A stretch of 47,785 nucleotides of DNA from Cytophagales bacterium (GTDB lineage Bacteria > Bacteroidota > Bacteroidia > Cytophagales > JAHDFW01): contig JAHDFW010000007.1 in assembly GCA_020627945.1 (NCBI GenBank), positions 4,039-51,823 on the forward strand, read 5' to 3'. The notes under the pieces were generated by a model, which did no database searches, was not told where the DNA came from, and saw nothing but the letters and a program-made list of their open reading frames with translations. This document shows positions 18,764-27,683 of the stretch, piece after piece. A program made the position numbers and the translations under genes. The stretch's first letter is position 1. Each line of letters opens with the position of its first letter.

Positions 18764-18794
18764 CAGGTCTTAAAGGTTCTAAAAATAAGACCTG
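18764..18794 (-). promoter_or_regulatory. stem-loop in the exbB operon leader
   Basis: Perfect 9-base arms CAGGTCTTA and TAAGACCTG with a 13-base loop lie between the candidate promoter and the exbB start, about 34 bases before the ATG. No T-tract follows on the minus strand, so it is not a simple terminator. It could be an operator, an attenuator or an RNA-stability element. Confidence 0.45.
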
Positions 18795-18806
18795 ATGCGT
18801 TTGTTT

Positions 18807-18814
18807 CAAAACTA
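18807..18814 (-). promoter_or_regulatory. candidate -7 promoter element of the exbB operon
   Basis: On the minus strand TAGTTTTG matches TAnnTTTG and lies about 77 bases before exbB. A TTTG lies further upstream, but 27 bases away rather than the usual 19-21, so the -33 element is uncertain. Confidence 0.4.
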
Positions 18815-18842
18815 AAACGGCTTATAATTATTTTTATTATGC

Positions 18843-18886
18843 AAAACGGGTTATCGCATCTTGATAAAATGCAAATAACCCGTTTT
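18843..18886. terminator. strong terminator between the SPOR gene and the exbB operon
   Basis: Twelve-base perfect arms AAAACGGGTTAT and ATAACCCGTTTT with a partly paired GCAT/ATGC interior, 39 bp past the end of the minus-strand SPOR gene. It should end the envelope operon at 18.9-27.6 kb and separate it from exbB. Confidence 0.8.
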
Positions 18887-18925
18887 AATTCTGACCTATT
18901 TTATGGTCTTAATATATATTATCTC

Positions 18926-20518
18926 TTAGTATCTTAATACCCAAAGAGCGTTTCCAAATTCAGGGTTCTCTTGATTTACTTTCCCCATTGCATCTCCTAA
19001 GTTAGAAAAATCTGCAATAGTAACTCGGTGTACATTTTTCACACCACGAGGTTCTAAAATCTTAGAGTCATATCCTTTTTCAGCTAAAGTAGCTCTATAT
19101 TTCCTTGCGTTTTCAGGGTTTTCAAATGCTCCTGCAATCACATAGTGTCTATCCGTTCTTGTAGAAACAACTACGTCACCTGAACTATTAACAGATGGTT
19201 GAACAACTGGCTCTGGAGTTGACTCTGGCTCTGAAGCTGTTTCTTCATCTTCTGAAGCCGATTCATCAGATGAATTGGTTTCTTCCTCCTCATTACTAGA
19301 ACCTTCATTAGATTCTTCTGAATCTGAATTATCCGATTCTTCCCATCCGTTATCTTGAGCTATGCTTTCATCTTCAGAATAGTCTTCTTCGTCTGCACCC
19401 ATTCCGAACCATCCTTTCACCTTAGCTATTAAACCATCAAAGAAACCTGGCTCTTCAGTATACTCCTCTTCTTCCATGTCTGATTCATCTTCATCCATAG
19501 TATCTTCCTCCATTGCCTCTTCATCTTCCGTTGATTCTTCTTCGCTAGACTCTGCTGCTTCCGTTTCACTTTCATCACTAGACTCCATGTCCTCTTCAGC
19601 ATCAGCCATTGCTTCTTCACTTGAATCTGAATCTGAATCAGTTGAAGCATCTTCAGAATCCTCTGATGAACTCTCATCTGTAGACTCTTCCGAATCATCA
19701 GAATCCATTGCAGAAGCAGAAGCTTCAGAAGATTCCCAATCATCCTCAGTATCGGAAATAGCATCGCCATTTTCATCTTCGACATCTACAACCTCAACGT
19801 CTTGACTATTCTTCTTCCAGAATGCTAAAGAAGAAAGGCTCACATTGTTTTGTGTTTGTACAAAGAATGCTCCCGCACCCCCAAGTAACAATACCAGCAC
19901 TAAAGAAATCCAAATCCAAGCTTTACCTCCGCCTGACTTTTCTTTCTTTTCACCTGATTTTTTCTCTACTTTTCTTTTTTCTACAGGCACCTTTTTACGC
20001 ATTGCAGGTTTTCCTGGCACTCGTTTCACTGGTCTTTTAGGTCTTTCTGGACTACTCATTAGGTCTGTACTTTTATTTCTTAATTTAATACTCTCTTCGC
20101 GTTCTATCGGTTTAATAAAAAACTCCTGACAACCAAACGCTTCCGCAATAGGAAACCTCTCCATTTCAGGCTCGAATTGAATACTTTTGTTAGCATTAAG
20201 GAATAGTTTCCCTATGCCCTCCAAAATGTAAAAACTGCTTTCCTGAATTTCTTTCTGAATAGAAGCAATAAAAGCTTCCAGTTTCGATTGAACCTCCGAT
20301 AAAGATAGCTCCTCTGATTTTGCGATATGGTCCACCAATAGACCATCGTTGGTAATTAATCTAGCATTAAACGCCAAAGATTTCGCTGGCGGTGTGAAAA
20401 TATGCGTGATAGGATGAATTTCAGCGCTTTTATAATTCCCTACAAACCCTCCAAGACCCGGCAGTATAACACAGTCCGATTCACACAGTAAGTCTCGTAT
20501 ATACCTAACTAAATTCAA
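18926..20518 (-). CDS. HU-CCDC81 and SPOR domain membrane protein
   Basis: A 530-aa protein with four parts. Residues 1-140 form an HU-like CCDC81-type region (IRDLLCESDCVILPGLGGFV, FYILEGIGKLFLN). Residues 157-199 are very basic. A single membrane helix (WIWISLVLVLLLGGAGAFFV) sits at about 201-220. A linker of about 220 residues rich in Ser, Glu and Asp follows, then a C-terminal SPOR domain (about 455-530, RHYVIAGAFENPENARKYRATL). The N-terminal domain faces the cytoplasm and the SPOR domain the periplasm, where SPOR domains bind denuded septal peptidoglycan. The start is TTG, overlapping the upstream stop as TTGA. Homologous proteins begin at this point, so the rare start is probably real. 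It is the last gene of the envelope operon. Confidence 0.88.
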   Translation of the reverse strand: MNLVRYIRDLLCESDCVILPGLGGFVGNYKSAEIHPITHIFTPPAKSLAFNARLITNDGLLVDHIAKSEELSLSEVQSKLEAFIASIQKEIQESSFYILEGIGKLFLNANKSIQFEPEMERFPIAEAFGCQEFFIKPIEREESIKLRNKSTDLMSSPERPKRPVKRVPGKPAMRKKVPVEKRKVEKKSGEKKEKSGGGKAWIWISLVLVLLLGGAGAFFVQTQNNVSLSSLAFWKKNSQDVEVVDVEDENGDAISDTEDDWESSEASASAMDSDDSEESTDESSSEDSEDASTDSDSDSSEEAMADAEEDMESSDESETEAAESSEEESTEDEEAMEEDTMDEDESDMEEEEYTEEPGFFDGLIAKVKGWFGMGADEEDYSEDESIAQDNGWEESDNSDSEESNEGSSNEEEETNSSDESASEDEETASEPESTPEPVVQPSVNSSGDVVVSTRTDRHYVIAGAFENPENARKYRATLAEKGYDSKILEPRGVKNVHRVTIADFSNLGDAMGKVNQENPEFGNALWVLRY

Positions 20519-22155
20519 CGCAAAAATGTGTAATTAATTCCAGCGCTAAAATTAAATGCTTTTTTCGGGTAATTTATATAATATTGATATTTTTTTGCAA
20601 TTAAATTATTTCCGAGCAAGAAGATCGAAAAGCGTTTTGACAGGTTATATTGAGCCTGTAGTCTTAAATCGAGAATAGTTGGTACATCTTGAAATTCATC
20701 AGTTTCAAGGTTATATCCTTTCATACCTCCTAGAATGTTTCCGTTCAACTGAAACTCCACTTTATCTTGAATTTTGTAATGACCAAATAGCTCAATCTCC
20801 CAAGACGGCATATAAGATACTGATTCGTAATTTTCTACCTGGTAACCATTTAAGCGCAAACTAACTCCAGTGGCAAAAACCTTCTTAAGGTGATACTCAG
20901 CCCCCATTTTCACGTAAGGATTATTTACTACACCTGTATTCCATAATGGAATAAAGCGAGTGGAATCTTGCATACCTGCAAACATGTGGTGATTCTCAAA
21001 TGATTGGAATCCAGCTTGAGCATTCAAAAACAAACCGGTTGCTAAACCTAACTTCGCTCCTGCTTCAATCCCAAGTGTTCTATTATTATCAAACATGATT
21101 GAAGCGGTGTCAATAAATGGATTTTCCTCGGTGATCGTTTCATAATTATTACGTTCTAAATCTCCATCCACGTTTAGATTCAATTGTACTTTATCATTTA
21201 GATCGTAACTCGCGTTAATCACTGGATACAGGTGAACATTTTTTGCATTCAAAATGGTATCCTTGTTCATCGCTATGCGAGCTCCTCCAAATACTTTGAG
21301 TTTGTCTTTACTATATTCAAATCCAGCTAATGCTTTGAAGATCATACGTGATAGTGTTGAGTCCTGAATTGAGATTCCATCGGAACTTAATTCAGAAGCT
21401 ACTTTTATCAATTGACCTTGGTTCAAAGTATATTGTACCTCACCGTCATAACCCAATTTAGTTTCACTAAACCAAGATGATGAATAATTACTAATTGGCA
21501 ACTTAACATCATAACTTAATTTGCCGCTTGAACCTTTTGCAGCGTTCAATTCTAATCCAACTTTATTATAGATTTGACGTACATTTTCTGGATCTGTATC
21601 TTGGTCAAGGTTTTGGTCAAATCCATAAAAGCGAACCGCACTTCTATCATAAAGTAATTTTGCTCCCAACTCATGTCCATTAACAAATCTGGTAATATAA
21701 CCATCAATCGTATTATCAGAAATTCCGGAGTTTTCGACTGGACCGTTTGCACTTGCAAAATGATCGAGGTTCAAACCATACCTCCACTCCTTGCTTCTCT
21801 TATTCGCAAAATGATAGTTTAGGATGGTAGTTCCATAATTACCAAAACCTGCCGTAAGATAACACTGATATAATTTCTCTAAATCGTCTTTCTTAGTTGT
21901 AAGCACTCTAACCTTATGATTGGCAGCATCTACATTAGCTTGATAGCTACCTGCCTTTATATAATCATATGTCTGAGTTGGTTTGAACGATTTACTTTTA
22001 TATTCAAGGTTTTCAAATTCTCTAGAAATCTGAGGAAGTTCGATCTCTCGTTGCTTCCAATACACGACTTCTTCGGAATCAATATTTCCTTGCCCAAATC
22101 CCGGTAATACTACCCCAGATAGCAGCACCGCCAATATGCATGTTAATCTACTCAT
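20515..22155 (-). CDS. outer-membrane beta-barrel protein without a plug domain
   Basis: A 546-aa protein with a signal peptide (LTCILAVLLSGVVLPGFGQG) and, after a periplasmic lead-in of about 60 residues, many alternating amphipathic strands (GYDGEVQYTLNQGQLIKVAS, KVQLNLNVDGDLERNNYE) ending in FNFSAGINYTFLR. This resembles the barrel of TonB-dependent receptors, but no plug or carboxypeptidase-like domain is present. It overlaps the upstream TPR gene by 8 bases and the downstream SPOR gene by 4, so the three are translated as a unit. A role linking the outer membrane to the TPR and SPOR proteins is inference from this coupling; no substrate is suggested. Confidence 0.8.
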   Translation of the reverse strand: MSRLTCILAVLLSGVVLPGFGQGNIDSEEVVYWKQREIELPQISREFENLEYKSKSFKPTQTYDYIKAGSYQANVDAANHKVRVLTTKKDDLEKLYQCYLTAGFGNYGTTILNYHFANKRSKEWRYGLNLDHFASANGPVENSGISDNTIDGYITRFVNGHELGAKLLYDRSAVRFYGFDQNLDQDTDPENVRQIYNKVGLELNAAKGSSGKLSYDVKLPISNYSSSWFSETKLGYDGEVQYTLNQGQLIKVASELSSDGISIQDSTLSRMIFKALAGFEYSKDKLKVFGGARIAMNKDTILNAKNVHLYPVINASYDLNDKVQLNLNVDGDLERNNYETITEENPFIDTASIMFDNNRTLGIEAGAKLGLATGLFLNAQAGFQSFENHHMFAGMQDSTRFIPLWNTGVVNNPYVKMGAEYHLKKVFATGVSLRLNGYQVENYESVSYMPSWEIELFGHYKIQDKVEFQLNGNILGGMKGYNLETDEFQDVPTILDLRLQAQYNLSKRFSIFLLGNNLIAKKYQYYINYPKKAFNFSAGINYTFLR

Positions 22156-25100
22156 TGTTTGTTGTGTCAGGGGTTAAAGAATCAGGTTGAAGGGGTATGT
22201 TCCCTTCTTCCATAAACAAAGTGTCCGATCCAATCGATTGATCTTCCTGTTCAAGGAAATCTAACTTATTCGTTGCCGCTTCGACAATTTCAGGATCCTC
22301 GGACTTTTCTTTTAGCGATACCAATGTCGCTTTAGCTTGATAACGTTCATCTAAAGCTATGTAGTTATCTGCAATCAATAAAAAGGATTTCCCAAGCCAT
22401 TTGTCAAAGCTTGCAAAATTCTCATTTAACTGTCTTAACAACTCTATTGAACGTTCGTAGTTTTTATTTTTATAATGATATTCAGCAGACAAATATGCCG
22501 CTTCGGCTCCTTGCTCAGTTTTGGATTCAAGCCTAACCTGATCCAAATCTTGCAATGCAGAAGAGTCTTGCTCTAACGCAAACTTACTTTTAGCTCTTGT
22601 AATTAGCGCTCCATGCAAATCTCTGCTTCTCACAGACGTCTTATTTATTAGATCATTTGCTCTCCAAACCGATTGTTCATAGTTTCCTAAGGCAAACTCA
22701 CAATTCATAAGCCCCTTATACCCTCTTACCTTATCTTTATTCTTAGTAGAATAGTCCAAGAGCAATTGATACTTAGTTTTTGCCAACTCCATGCTATCTA
22801 GTGCATAATAAAGATCTGCACATTTGTAAATAGCTCTACCAGCATAGTAACTCTTATTGTCTTTTATTACTTGTTCATAGGCCTCAACAGCTGCAGTTTT
22901 ATTGCCTTCTAGCCTATAACACTCTCCCATAAAATATCTAGCGTCATGAACATATGTTGATGTTGGATATCCTTTTATAAAACTGCTAAATGCTTGGGCT
23001 CCTCGTGGATACTTTTCTAGGGCAAATAAATTTTTAGCGTTCTCGTATTCAATGGTCTCCGTATTATTATCATCTGGGTTTGCTTTCTTATAAGCAGCAA
23101 GATATTTGTCAAACTCGTCGGATTGACCTAGACGATTAAGGGATTCTTGCAAGCTAAATACCGAACTTTTGGCTACCTCATGAGTTGGATAATTCTCAAT
23201 AATTCGCACAAAATCCTGCTTCGCACTTTGGAAATTCCCAAGGTTACTAAAGGCAATCCCTCTTTTCTCCAAGGCAAATGGAACTAGTTCTGAATTAGGG
23301 TACTCGTTTATTAGCTTTCCAAAATCATTGGATGCCTCTTGATAGTTAGCAATATCATAATTCACGATACCTGATTGAAAAACTGCATTATCAGCATAAC
23401 CAGATCCAGGGTGCTTTCTTACCATGGTTCTGAATCGGTTCTTTGACTCTTCGTAGTTTTTTGCAAAATAATTAGCTATTCCAGCTTGAAATAAAGCATA
23501 GTCATTGAGATACTTGGATTCGTTTGATGCTCTTTCATATAATTCAGCAGCTTTTACGTTCTCTTTCTTGATATATTGGCAGTCTGCTAATCGAATAACC
23601 GCATCATAATAGATGTCATCCTTAATTTTAACGTTATCTACGTAATACTTGTAGTGTCCTGCAGCTTTTGTAAATTCTTTATTGTTGTAATACGCGTGTG
23701 CAATTCCATATCTCGCACGATCATAATATTCCGACTGACGATTCTGATCCGTTTGAAACAATCCTGAATAATTCAAGATTGCCTGATTGTAATCCCCTTT
23801 TTGAGCCATCATCTCCGCTTTCAGGAAATATGAAGACGCCTTTACCGTTTTATCTGGAGTATAAACAAATGCCTTATCAAGATACGATTCGGTAGTTGCA
23901 AAATCCTGACAATTATAATATTTAATTGCCAACATAAAAGCGGCGTTTTGATAAGCTCCTTTTATCTTTTCACTTTTATTTCGAATGCCTGCAAGGTACT
24001 TAAGAGCATCTTCATAATTGTCCGATTTCAAATAAGCGTCGCTTAATGCTTCTCTAGCTCTGTTAGCATTTCGATCATCTGGATAAAGCTCTAAATACCT
24101 GGTCAACCCAATGATCGAATTTGCATAATTACCTGTCTCGAAACTTAACATTCCATAGTTGTACAATGCTTCTTTCTCAATATTCTTATCATAATCAAGC
24201 AAATAAGCCTGTTTATAAGCAGTTACAGCCAGATCATTACGTTTCGTGTTTTGATAACTATGCCCAAGGTAATACGCTGCCACTTGAGCAACAGAATCAT
24301 CAGGAATCATAGCTTTCTTTAAATTTTCAACCGCTAAATCGTATTGCTGGGCAGCAAAATATGAGTAACCCAATCTGTAATGTGTTTCTCTACCTTTAGG
24401 ACTAGCATCCTTTAGATACATTTTTGCCTTTTCATAGTCTTGTTTATCAAAATAAGCCGAACCAACGTAAAGCGAAGTAATACCACTATTAGACTTTTTT
24501 AGAATCGGCTCGCCATAACTAATTACCTTATCATAGTCTCCATTGTTGTAATAAGCCTTACAAAGCATCCCAGGAACGACTTTACCGTAACTTGAATTTT
24601 GCTTCAATTCTTCCAATGCATCTATGGCTTTAGGCCAATTCTCATTCTCCATATAGATATAGCTACAATAGTAAGCTCCTGCTGCCTTATACTTGCTATT
24701 TCTTAGTCTTGAGCGCTCAAACCTACCTAAGGCTTTATTGAACATTTTCTTACTGAAGTAAGAGTATGCTAATTTAAAGTTCAATTCAGAACGCTCCTCT
24801 TCAGATAATTCTGAACTTTCTACTCCAGCAAAATACTTAATTGCTTTATCATACTTGCTATTTGCATAGAAGTGCTTACCAAGCTGAAAATAAGTAAGTT
24901 TAGAAGTAAAGTGGGTAGGATTCTTTTCGGTGAAATCTACTAAATCCTGCTCGGCATTTGGATGAAATAAATATAAATGCGAAGTAAGTCGGTAGTAGTC
25001 TGCCCACACCTTGTGAGAGGCATCATCACTCCTTAGATAGTCTTCGAATCGCGAAATGGCCGCATTGTAATGACCACGTTCATACAATTCTACCCCTCTA

Positions 25101-25213
25101 TCATATGTTCTTTGAGAACTGCTATAGTAAACGGGATTTTGAGCCTTTGTGACTACATGAATCAATGAGATGCATGCAAATACCAATATGGATACCAGCC
25201 TTGGGTAATTCAT
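22148..25213 (-). CDS. large periplasmic tetratricopeptide repeat protein
   Basis: A 1021-aa protein with an N-terminal signal peptide (about 1-24, ending VTKA) and TPR/Sel1-like helical repeats through nearly its whole length. Examples are YNAAISRFEDYLRSDD, YDLAVENLKKAMIPDD and YQEASNDFGKLINEYPNSEL; the last type resembles the repeats of YbgF/BamD outer-membrane lipoproteins. The C-terminal 30 residues are acidic and Pro/Thr-rich. It should be a periplasmic scaffold. It starts at ATG 46 bp after the receptor gene at 25.3 kb and overlaps the beta-barrel gene by 8 bases, which ties it to that envelope unit. No catalytic motif is seen. Confidence 0.87.
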   Translation of the reverse strand: MNYPRLVSILVFACISLIHVVTKAQNPVYYSSSQRTYDRGVELYERGHYNAAISRFEDYLRSDDASHKVWADYYRLTSHLYLFHPNAEQDLVDFTEKNPTHFTSKLTYFQLGKHFYANSKYDKAIKYFAGVESSELSEEERSELNFKLAYSYFSKKMFNKALGRFERSRLRNSKYKAAGAYYCSYIYMENENWPKAIDALEELKQNSSYGKVVPGMLCKAYYNNGDYDKVISYGEPILKKSNSGITSLYVGSAYFDKQDYEKAKMYLKDASPKGRETHYRLGYSYFAAQQYDLAVENLKKAMIPDDSVAQVAAYYLGHSYQNTKRNDLAVTAYKQAYLLDYDKNIEKEALYNYGMLSFETGNYANSIIGLTRYLELYPDDRNANRAREALSDAYLKSDNYEDALKYLAGIRNKSEKIKGAYQNAAFMLAIKYYNCQDFATTESYLDKAFVYTPDKTVKASSYFLKAEMMAQKGDYNQAILNYSGLFQTDQNRQSEYYDRARYGIAHAYYNNKEFTKAAGHYKYYVDNVKIKDDIYYDAVIRLADCQYIKKENVKAAELYERASNESKYLNDYALFQAGIANYFAKNYEESKNRFRTMVRKHPGSGYADNAVFQSGIVNYDIANYQEASNDFGKLINEYPNSELVPFALEKRGIAFSNLGNFQSAKQDFVRIIENYPTHEVAKSSVFSLQESLNRLGQSDEFDKYLAAYKKANPDDNNTETIEYENAKNLFALEKYPRGAQAFSSFIKGYPTSTYVHDARYFMGECYRLEGNKTAAVEAYEQVIKDNKSYYAGRAIYKCADLYYALDSMELAKTKYQLLLDYSTKNKDKVRGYKGLMNCEFALGNYEQSVWRANDLINKTSVRSRDLHGALITRAKSKFALEQDSSALQDLDQVRLESKTEQGAEAAYLSAEYHYKNKNYERSIELLRQLNENFASFDKWLGKSFLLIADNYIALDERYQAKATLVSLKEKSEDPEIVEAATNKLDFLEQEDQSIGSDTLFMEEGNIPLQPDSLTPDTTNNE

Positions 25214-25259
25214 AACATTTACAATAAAGTTGCGTACTTTTTTTCCTTCCAGACTTCTA

Positions 25260-27548
25260 CTAGAATGACCAAGACATTCCGAAACTTGGAATGATTGGCA
25301 ATTGGTAAGTTTTTAAGCCTGTTACTCTATCAACGTAAAAAATATTGTTTCTATTGTAAGTATTGATAAGTCCACCATTGATTTCCATGGTAGTCTTGTT
25401 CTTAAACTTAATTACTTTCTTAACCGAAATATCTAATCTATGATAAGCGGGAAGACGGCCTCCATTAAGTGGACCATACACAATACCTAAATCTCCATTT
25501 TGAGTAGTAATATCCTGATCTAAATTACCTGAGAACTGATATTCTTCAAAAAATGCCTGTGTTTGTGTAAATGGGAAACCTGTTCCTAAATTCCATCTTA
25601 AGCTAAGTTCCCATGAATTGTTTTTACCAAGTTTTCTTGCCGCCAAAAAGTTTAGATTATGACGTCTATCAAAATTAGTTGGGTAACGTCTAATTAGTCC
25701 TGTGTTATCTGTAACACCATCTCGATATACATAACCTATGGAATAACCAGCTTGAACATATAAGGTTTTACGTTCATATCTGAATTGAATATCTACTCCT
25801 TGTGCTAAACCAGTTTCAACGATGTAATCAGCATCGATTTTGTAATCTCTGTTAACGTTTACCAGTTGTGTAAAGTCTTTCACATATGGCTCTACATCGA
25901 TCTCTATATAATCATTCAGGTCTATTTCCACCCCAAATAAGGCATGTCTCGCTGTTTGAAGTTTGTTTCTAACTCTATTTCCTCTTTCATCGATAAGAAT
26001 TCTTGGCGACGATAAAAACCCTGCAAATAAGTTTACCACGTCTCTATCCGATCGAGTTGCAATCAAGTTTTGAGTAAAAAAACCTCCTGCGAATTTCAAT
26101 CGTACTTTATCAGTCAGGTTGTACTTAAATCCTAAACGAGGTTCCGGACGGATATTATTCAATGAAGCATAATAATGGAACCTGATACTTGGCTCTAACA
26201 CATATCTTGTTTTTGCCACCTTGTAACGAGCATAAGCAGCTAACTCGGTATTATTCTCACGTAGTGGAGGCGTAAATTGCCCTCTATTATTAAATCCTTG
26301 AAAATCAGTAGTATTAGCTACAAAACTCACTCCATACCTTAACTCATTCTTTGCGATATTCTCAGTAAAATCGAGGTTAAAATTGAAGTTATCAACCACA
26401 CTATAACGTGGGCTGGAGCTCTCCTGGGAGATATTAATATCATATTTGGAATAACCCAAATGTCCCGTCATTACGCTTGAACTAGAGGTAGGCAAAAGAA
26501 GAAAGTTACCTCCTATCCCTCTGTTCGTCCAGCTTATGTTGTTCAATGAATCTAAGTTGGCATTATCTACAAAATTAAACGCTGAAACTGATGCTTTACT
26601 TCCAGACTCAGCTTGTAAAACTACTTTACCATAGGTATCACTAAAACTATAAGGAAGTCCATTATCATTCACGTATGAATACAGCAAAGGAGCTGTTCTA
26701 TTCAAATATGAGGTTCTTTGAGAAAACAAAAACGACATACCGCTATTCTCAGTTGCCCCCCTTGCAATAGGTCCCTCCAACACTAATTTTCCAGTAAACG
26801 GGTTGGCAGATATTTTACCTTTAACCTTTCTTTTATTCCCATCACGCGTTCTGATATCCATAACCGAAGAAATTCGACCACCATAATCAGCCTTAAAACC
26901 ACCTGTATACACATCCACACTTCTTAACAAATCTGTATCAAACACTGAAAAAAGCCCTATGGAGTGAAATGGATTGTATACCATCATTCCATCCAACAAA
27001 GTAAGATTCTGAACAGGACTTCCCCCTCTGATATATAATTGACCTCCTTGGTCACCTGTAAACACAACCCCTGGAAGTGTTTGAAGATATTGCGCTAAAT
27101 CAGGCTCTCCACCAATACTTGGCATTAGCTTAATTTTACGTGGAGTAACTTTAGTTACACCCACATTTACATTCTTGGTACGATCAATTTTCTCAGCAAA
27201 AACCTCTACCGCTTCAATTTCCTGAGTACCAACCTTCAAATTATAATTAAGAGTAGTTATTACGCCACCTCTAACCGTAATTGATTCTTTAACAGTATCA
27301 AAACCTATAGAAGTTACCATCAAGGTATAGTCTCCAGCTGGTACTTTAGTTAAGGAATAAAAACCATTAACATCAGTAGCAATACCAATTTGGGTTCCTT
27401 TCAAATATACATTAGAAAAAAGAAGGGGTTCACCAGTTTCCGCACTATATAAAAAACCACGAATCTCACCAGTATTATTTTGCGCATACAACGCTCCTTG
27501 AACCATCCCTACCAACAGTAAGGCGCAAACAATAATTTTACTTTTCAC
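25260..27548 (-). CDS. TonB-dependent receptor with carboxypeptidase-like N-terminal domain
   Basis: An outer-membrane receptor of about 762 aa. It has a signal peptide (KSKIIVCALLLVGMVQGALYAQ), a carboxypeptidase-regulatory-like domain (GEIRGFLYSAETGEPLLFSN), and a plug with LPGVVFTGDQGGQLYIRGGS and LLDGMMVYNP. The barrel ends LPIIPSFGMSWSF. The ORF-track start at 27569 is a TTG that falls inside a -7 promoter match and so would not be transcribed. The GTG at 27548 puts the signal peptide at the very N-terminus and is preferred. It is the first gene of the operon with the TPR, barrel and SPOR genes. No SusD-like partner is present and the ligand is unknown. Confidence 0.88.
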   Translation of the reverse strand: MKSKIIVCALLLVGMVQGALYAQNNTGEIRGFLYSAETGEPLLFSNVYLKGTQIGIATDVNGFYSLTKVPAGDYTLMVTSIGFDTVKESITVRGGVITTLNYNLKVGTQEIEAVEVFAEKIDRTKNVNVGVTKVTPRKIKLMPSIGGEPDLAQYLQTLPGVVFTGDQGGQLYIRGGSPVQNLTLLDGMMVYNPFHSIGLFSVFDTDLLRSVDVYTGGFKADYGGRISSVMDIRTRDGNKRKVKGKISANPFTGKLVLEGPIARGATENSGMSFLFSQRTSYLNRTAPLLYSYVNDNGLPYSFSDTYGKVVLQAESGSKASVSAFNFVDNANLDSLNNISWTNRGIGGNFLLLPTSSSSVMTGHLGYSKYDINISQESSSPRYSVVDNFNFNLDFTENIAKNELRYGVSFVANTTDFQGFNNRGQFTPPLRENNTELAAYARYKVAKTRYVLEPSIRFHYYASLNNIRPEPRLGFKYNLTDKVRLKFAGGFFTQNLIATRSDRDVVNLFAGFLSSPRILIDERGNRVRNKLQTARHALFGVEIDLNDYIEIDVEPYVKDFTQLVNVNRDYKIDADYIVETGLAQGVDIQFRYERKTLYVQAGYSIGYVYRDGVTDNTGLIRRYPTNFDRRHNLNFLAARKLGKNNSWELSLRWNLGTGFPFTQTQAFFEEYQFSGNLDQDITTQNGDLGIVYGPLNGGRLPAYHRLDISVKKVIKFKNKTTMEINGGLINTYNRNNIFYVDRVTGLKTYQLPIIPSFGMSWSF

Positions 27549-27566
27549 AACAACTAGAATTTGCTC

Positions 27567-27574
27567 CAAAAGTA
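27567..27574 (-). promoter_or_regulatory. -7 promoter element that decides the start of the receptor gene
   Basis: On the minus strand TACTTTTG matches TAnnTTTG. Transcription would begin about 7 bases downstream, near 27560, so the TTG at 27567-27569 offered by the ORF track cannot be the initiation codon and the GTG at 27548 is the first usable one. Only a partial -33 (CTGG) is visible. Confidence 0.5.
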
Positions 27575-27683
27575 ATCATTTTTTCCACTTATCCAGCGAT
27601 TTTGAACAATTTTGCATTGCTCAACCTTACTTTTTCTGAGAATCGATTATAGGTGAATTTTATTACGACCTTAACCTAAGATT

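Noticed and set aside
19476-19805. Plus-strand 109-aa ORF made almost entirely of serine
   Set aside because: It is the antisense shadow of the Glu/Ser/Asp-rich linker of the SPOR protein.
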